From: Carallia brachiata
Lineage: Eukaryota > Streptophyta > Magnoliopsida > Malpighiales > Rhizophoraceae
Assembly (NCBI GenBank): GCA_021464245.1
Contig: JADCRB010000029.1
Location: 936,712-1,000,711 of the forward strand
DNA length: 64,000 nucleotides
Direction: 5' to 3'
In this document: positions 60,400 through 64,000 of the stretch, piece by piece
Position numbering within the stretch: position 1 is the first letter of the stretch
Layout: each line of letters opens with the position of its first letter
Notes under the pieces: generated by a model
What the model saw: only the letters and a program-made list of their open reading frames with translations
Databases searched by the model: none
Told to the model about the DNA's origin: nothing
Translations under genes and position numbers: made by a program

Positions 60400-63300
60400 G
60401 CCATACGTCCCAGAGTCCCAATTAAGCAGTAGTTCTTTCCATTGGCAATTGTAGCTTGCTGCTACAATCCTGGGTGAGAAACAAAGGGTGATGGTGACCT
60501 TATCTACAGAGGAATACAAGTAATTTATTGAATTTCATAATTCTCTAAAGCATCCATCTTCAGCTGCCAATTTGATCCAAAGAATTAATCCTACCATATG
60601 CCTTACATCATCAAACAAAAAATGGGTCATTGACTCGGGTGCATCCGACCACATGACTGGTAACTTAAGTAATCTTCATTCTTACTTGTCATCCACTAAT
60701 TTGCCAAGTTACCCTTACTAATGGTTCCTCAGCAATTGTCAAAGGTTATGGTGATGCAAAACCCTTAGATTCCTTATCTCTATCTTCTATATTATATTTG
60801 CCAAAATTTCCTTTTAATTTAATTTCAGTTAGTAAATTTACCAGAGATCTTAATTGTTGTGCTTCATCTTTTCTTAATCATTTGAATTTAAAGATCTTAT
60901 GACGAAGAGGATTATTGGTAGAGGTCGAGAATTTGGAGGACTTTACGTAGTTGATAATGACAAGCCTATTGTATGTTCTAGGGTCTCTACCTCTCCTTTG
61001 CATTTAATTGTCAAGTAGGTCATCCGTCTCTTTCTATTTTGAAGAAATTGTTCCCTAAATTAGGTTCTTTGTCTAGTTTAGAGCGTGAATCTTGTCAGTA
61101 TGCTAAACACCATCAAACTACTTTTTGTCTTAGAGTTAATAAATGAGCTTCTCGTCCTTTTGAGTTCATTCATTTAGATGTTTGGGGTCCATGCCCAACT
61201 GTGTAAAAATTTAGGTATCGATATTTTGTCACTTTTGTGAATGATTACTCTCGTGTCACTTGGCTTTATTTAATGAAGTCTAGATCTGAAGTTTTCTCTA
61301 TTTTTTCTACATTCTATTCTGAAATCTCAAATCAATTTCACATTTCAATTAAAATCTTCCGTAATGACAATGCTCCAGAATATTTTTCTTTTCAGTGTCA
61401 AAATTTTATGATTTCTCATGGGATTATTCATGAATTTTCATGTACAGATACCCCACAACAAAATGGGGTCGCTGAACGGAAGAATAGTCATTTCTTTGAA
61501 ACTGCAAGAGTTTTGATATTTCATACTAGTATGCCAAAATGTTTTTGGGGAGATGCAGTATTAACTGCTTGTTATTTAATTAATGGACTGCCCTCTTCTA
61601 CTCTTCAAAGAGAAATTCCTTATCAAGTTCTTTTTCTAGATCAACACTATTTCCTTTGGCTCCACACATTTTTAGGTGTACTTGTTTTGTTAGAGATACT
61701 CATCCTGGTCAGAGTAAACTTGATCCCAAGTCTGTAAAATGTGTCTTTGTAAGCTATTCTAAAACTGGAAAAGGATACCGTTGTTTTTCACTGGAACTTA
61801 ATCGTTATATTGTATTAGTTGATGTCACATTTTTTGAGTCATCTCCTTTCTACCATATGTCATCCGAGTTTTATAATAAATCTAGTATTGATGACTTTCT
61901 CATTTATCATTTATATTCTGCTTCAAATCCTGCTACTTCTACGCACACTGTACCCACTCAAACTGTTGTCTCTACAAATACTATACCTGTTCAACCTCCT
62001 ATCCAGCAAGTGTTTACTTGTGGGCCTCAGGACATTGCATTTCCCATGACTTGTTTAGAGCAAGTAAGTCCTTCCTCTATTGAGTCAGTCCTCTCGTCTA
62101 AAGATACTGTGCAAAATGATCATTTGAGTGACTTGGATTTACCCATTGCTCTTCGTAAAGGACACTGAAGTTGTACTCAATATTCTATGACCCATTTTAT
62201 ACAATATAAACATGTTTCTCCCTCCTTTCGTGCCTTTATTTGTTCTCTTGATGGATATTCTATTCCTAAGTCAATTGCTGAGGCCATTAGTCATCCTTGT
62301 TAGAGAAAAGCTATGGAAAAGGAGATACATGCTCTTGACACCAACCATACATGGGATTTAGTTCCATTACCTCTAGGGAAACATGCAATTGGGTGCAAAT
62401 GGGTGTTCACAATGAAATTAAATTCTGATGGGTCTTTAGCAAGATTGAAAGCCCGACTGGTGGCAAAGGGCTATGCTCAAGTTTATGGCATTAATTATTC
62501 TGATACTTTTTCTCTAGTCGCTAAACTAGCATCAGTCAAATTACTTATCTCTCTTGCAGCTATGCGTCACTGGCCTTTATATTAGTTGGATGTGAAAAAT
62601 GCATTTTTATGTGGTGATTTACAAGAAGAATTATATATGCAGCAACCACCAGGGTTTGTTATTCAGGGGGAGTCTGGTAAAGTGTGTAGGTTGAAGAAAT
62701 CTCTTAATGGCCTTAAACAGTCTCCGAGGGCTTGGTTTGGCAAGTTCAGTGAGGTGGTCACTAAATTTGGCCTTTCTCGTTGTCATAGTGATCATTCTAT
62801 TTTTTTGCGAACCTCTGATGCGGGGAGTATACTTATCAGAGTATATGTGGATGATATTATTATAACTGGAAGTGATTTTGCAGGAACAAAGTCTTTGAAA
62901 AAATTTCTTGCTAAACATTTTTAGACTAAGGACCTTCGACAATTGAAATATTTCTTGGTCATTGAGGTTGCTCGATGTAAACAAGGCATATTTTTAAGTC
63001 AAAGGAAGTATGTGTTAGATTTATTAACCAAAACAGATTTGTTGGGAGCAAAGCCAATGGATTCACCTATGGATCCAAATTTGAAATTGGTAGCCGAAGA
63101 TGAAGAGCTATATGAGCATCTAGAGAGATATAGACAAATAGTAGGTAAACTCAATTATCTTCGGGTAACAAAACCTAATATAGCATTTGCTGTGAGTGCA
63201 GTGAATCGATTCATGTCATCCCCTCGAGTTTCTCATTGGCATGCTGTAGAGCGGATTCTCAAGTACTTGAAAAAGAGAGAAAATTCAACAAGGATTGATT

Positions 63301-63430
63301 GCACCTACTCGTGTGAAGACAGGAGACCAAGTTGTAGACATTCTTACAAAGTCTTTGCATGGAGCTAGGATCAATGTTCTTTGTAACAAATTGGGCATGA
63401 TTAATATCTTTACTCTAACTTGAGGGGGAG
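60400..63430 (+). pseudogene. Copia-type polyprotein remnant (protease to RNase H junction)
   Basis: Degenerate Ty1/copia pol. The protease motif VIDSGASDHMTG is near 60628. A pre-integrase region with HPSLSILKKLFPKLGSLSSL follows (from about 61020). The integrase core has FVNDYSRVTWLYL, FRNDNAPEY (the family usually has DNG) and TPQQNGVAERKN. The reverse transcriptase (62313-62924) has [36 protein letters not shown] and the catalytic YVDDIIITG. The RNase H domain is almost entirely deleted: LKYLK near 63270 jumps to the polyprotein end (QQGLIAPTRVKTGDQVVDI in another frame). Multiple stops and frame changes show that it is inactive. gag and a 5' LTR are not seen. Confidence 0.9.
63422..63430 (+). 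other. Polypurine tract of the Copia remnant
   Basis: GAGGGGGAG lies directly before TG at 63431. In LTR elements this tract primes plus-strand synthesis and marks the start of the 3' LTR. Confidence 0.7.
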
Positions 63431-63586
63431 TGTTAAGAGTATTGGTGTGTGTGTGTGTGTGTGTTTCTATGTAAATAGTAGTCTCATATCGATTATATAG
63501 ATATCTAAAATGATAGACTAATAATATAAATATAGCAACTCCTTAATAAAATGTGTGGGCTTTTCAGTATCTTATTTTTATTTACA
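63431..63586 (+). mobile_element. Short LTR (156 bp) with PBS-like sequence on its far side
   Basis: Begins TGTTAAGAGTATTGG after the polypurine tract and ends TTTACA, giving TG...CA. It is followed at once by TGGTATAAGAGTC, a near match to the initiator-tRNA-Met primer-binding site (TGGTATCAGAGC). The LTR holds a (TG)n run at 63445-63464. A PBS after a 3' LTR implies that it also served as a 5' LTR. Confidence 0.6.
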
Positions 63587-64000
63587 TGGTATAAGAGTCT
63601 GAATATTATTGTCTCTCACATTTAATGGTGAACTAGAGTTAGCTCAGGTGAGTTGGGTTCAACCTAGGTGAGTTGGACTTTTATTATTTGTTCACGCTTC
63701 CAGCCCAAGTAGCTGGGCCCATCCTAGGTCAATTGGGCTTTCGTATGAGGGGGTGTATTGAAGTATAAGATATAGAAATCTCATTTTAAAAAAAGGAATG
63801 AGTAAATTAACATATAAGTGTAGTTAGAAGACTCACAACTTAAGTCATAAGATTTTAAATAAGATATATTGTCTAAAATTTTATTTAATATTACTTGTTT
63901 CTTTTTTCTTGTTACCATCTAAATTATTAGGTCAACACTTTTGCAGGACAATTATTAGGTCTAACACTTTTGCAGGTCTTTACATTGTCCATACCTTTAT
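63587..64000 (+). other. Probable internal and terminal remnant of a second LTR element
   Basis: After the PBS-like sequence comes about 165 bp of non-coding sequence, then GAGGGGG followed by TGTATTGAAGTATAAG at 63754, which resembles a second polypurine tract and LTR start. No coding sequence is present. The window ends before an end to this piece can be seen. Confidence 0.4.

Noticed and set aside
1..64000. CRISPR arrays, operons, riboswitches, rRNA or intact tRNA genes
   Set aside because: None seen; direct repeats are microsatellites, tandem duplications or transposon parts, and tRNA-like boxes are only in degenerate SINEs.

Overview
This is a plant nuclear window, most likely a eudicot. 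Coding exons are short and GT-AG spliced, the intergenic DNA is AT-rich, and all eight recognisable genes are land-plant families. There are no bacterial operons, CRISPR arrays or phage genes. I cannot name the species from sequence alone.

Genes in order: (1) BASS4-type plastid envelope cotransporter, 4727-11266, minus, 14 exons, intact at 420 aa. (2) Divergently, aspartyl aminopeptidase (M18), 11965-19544, plus, 10 exons, intact at 539 aa. (3) Tail to tail with it, a single-exon LITTLE ZIPPER (ZPR3/4-like) gene, 19775-19987, minus. (4) An R3H-SUZ RNA-binding protein, 22700-26018, minus, with an apparent 2-nt loss at the start of its SUZ motif. (5) A mitochondrial NFU4/5-type Fe-S scaffold, 41093-43861, plus, with a probable GC-AG intron or a 9-nt alternative donor. 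(6) An ORRM1-type plastid RNA-editing factor, 46943-50395, plus, with two apparent 1-nt losses. (7) A CCH/ATX1-type copper chaperone, 56658-58978, plus. Several products go to organelles (BASS4, NFU4, ORRM1), but nothing suggests a co-regulated cluster.

The rest is mobile DNA and its remains. Two copies of an unusual TA-rich-target MITE lie in opposite orientations: 2096-3508 (intergenic) and 16954-18179 (intron 7 of the aminopeptidase). Each is filled with a minisatellite of about 40 bp made of CTCTCTAC-like units and is flanked by a 3-bp TAA or TTA duplication. The block 29.4-40 kb is a nest of degenerate elements: a minus-strand remnant of unknown class, a 5'-truncated Copia pol with its 3' LTR, a pair of inverted arms of about 700 bp enclosing the 5' half of an L1-type LINE, and an hAT transposase pseudogene. 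A second degenerate Copia element fills 60.4-63.6 kb; its short LTR lies between a polypurine tract and a primer-binding-site-like sequence, as in a tandem element array. tRNA-derived SINE remnants lie in introns and near genes.

Three apparent frameshifts in two conserved genes could be real allele decay or uncorrected indels in the assembly. In each gene, replacing the missing bases makes the summed exon length a multiple of three, which supports small deletions rather than wrong exon models.
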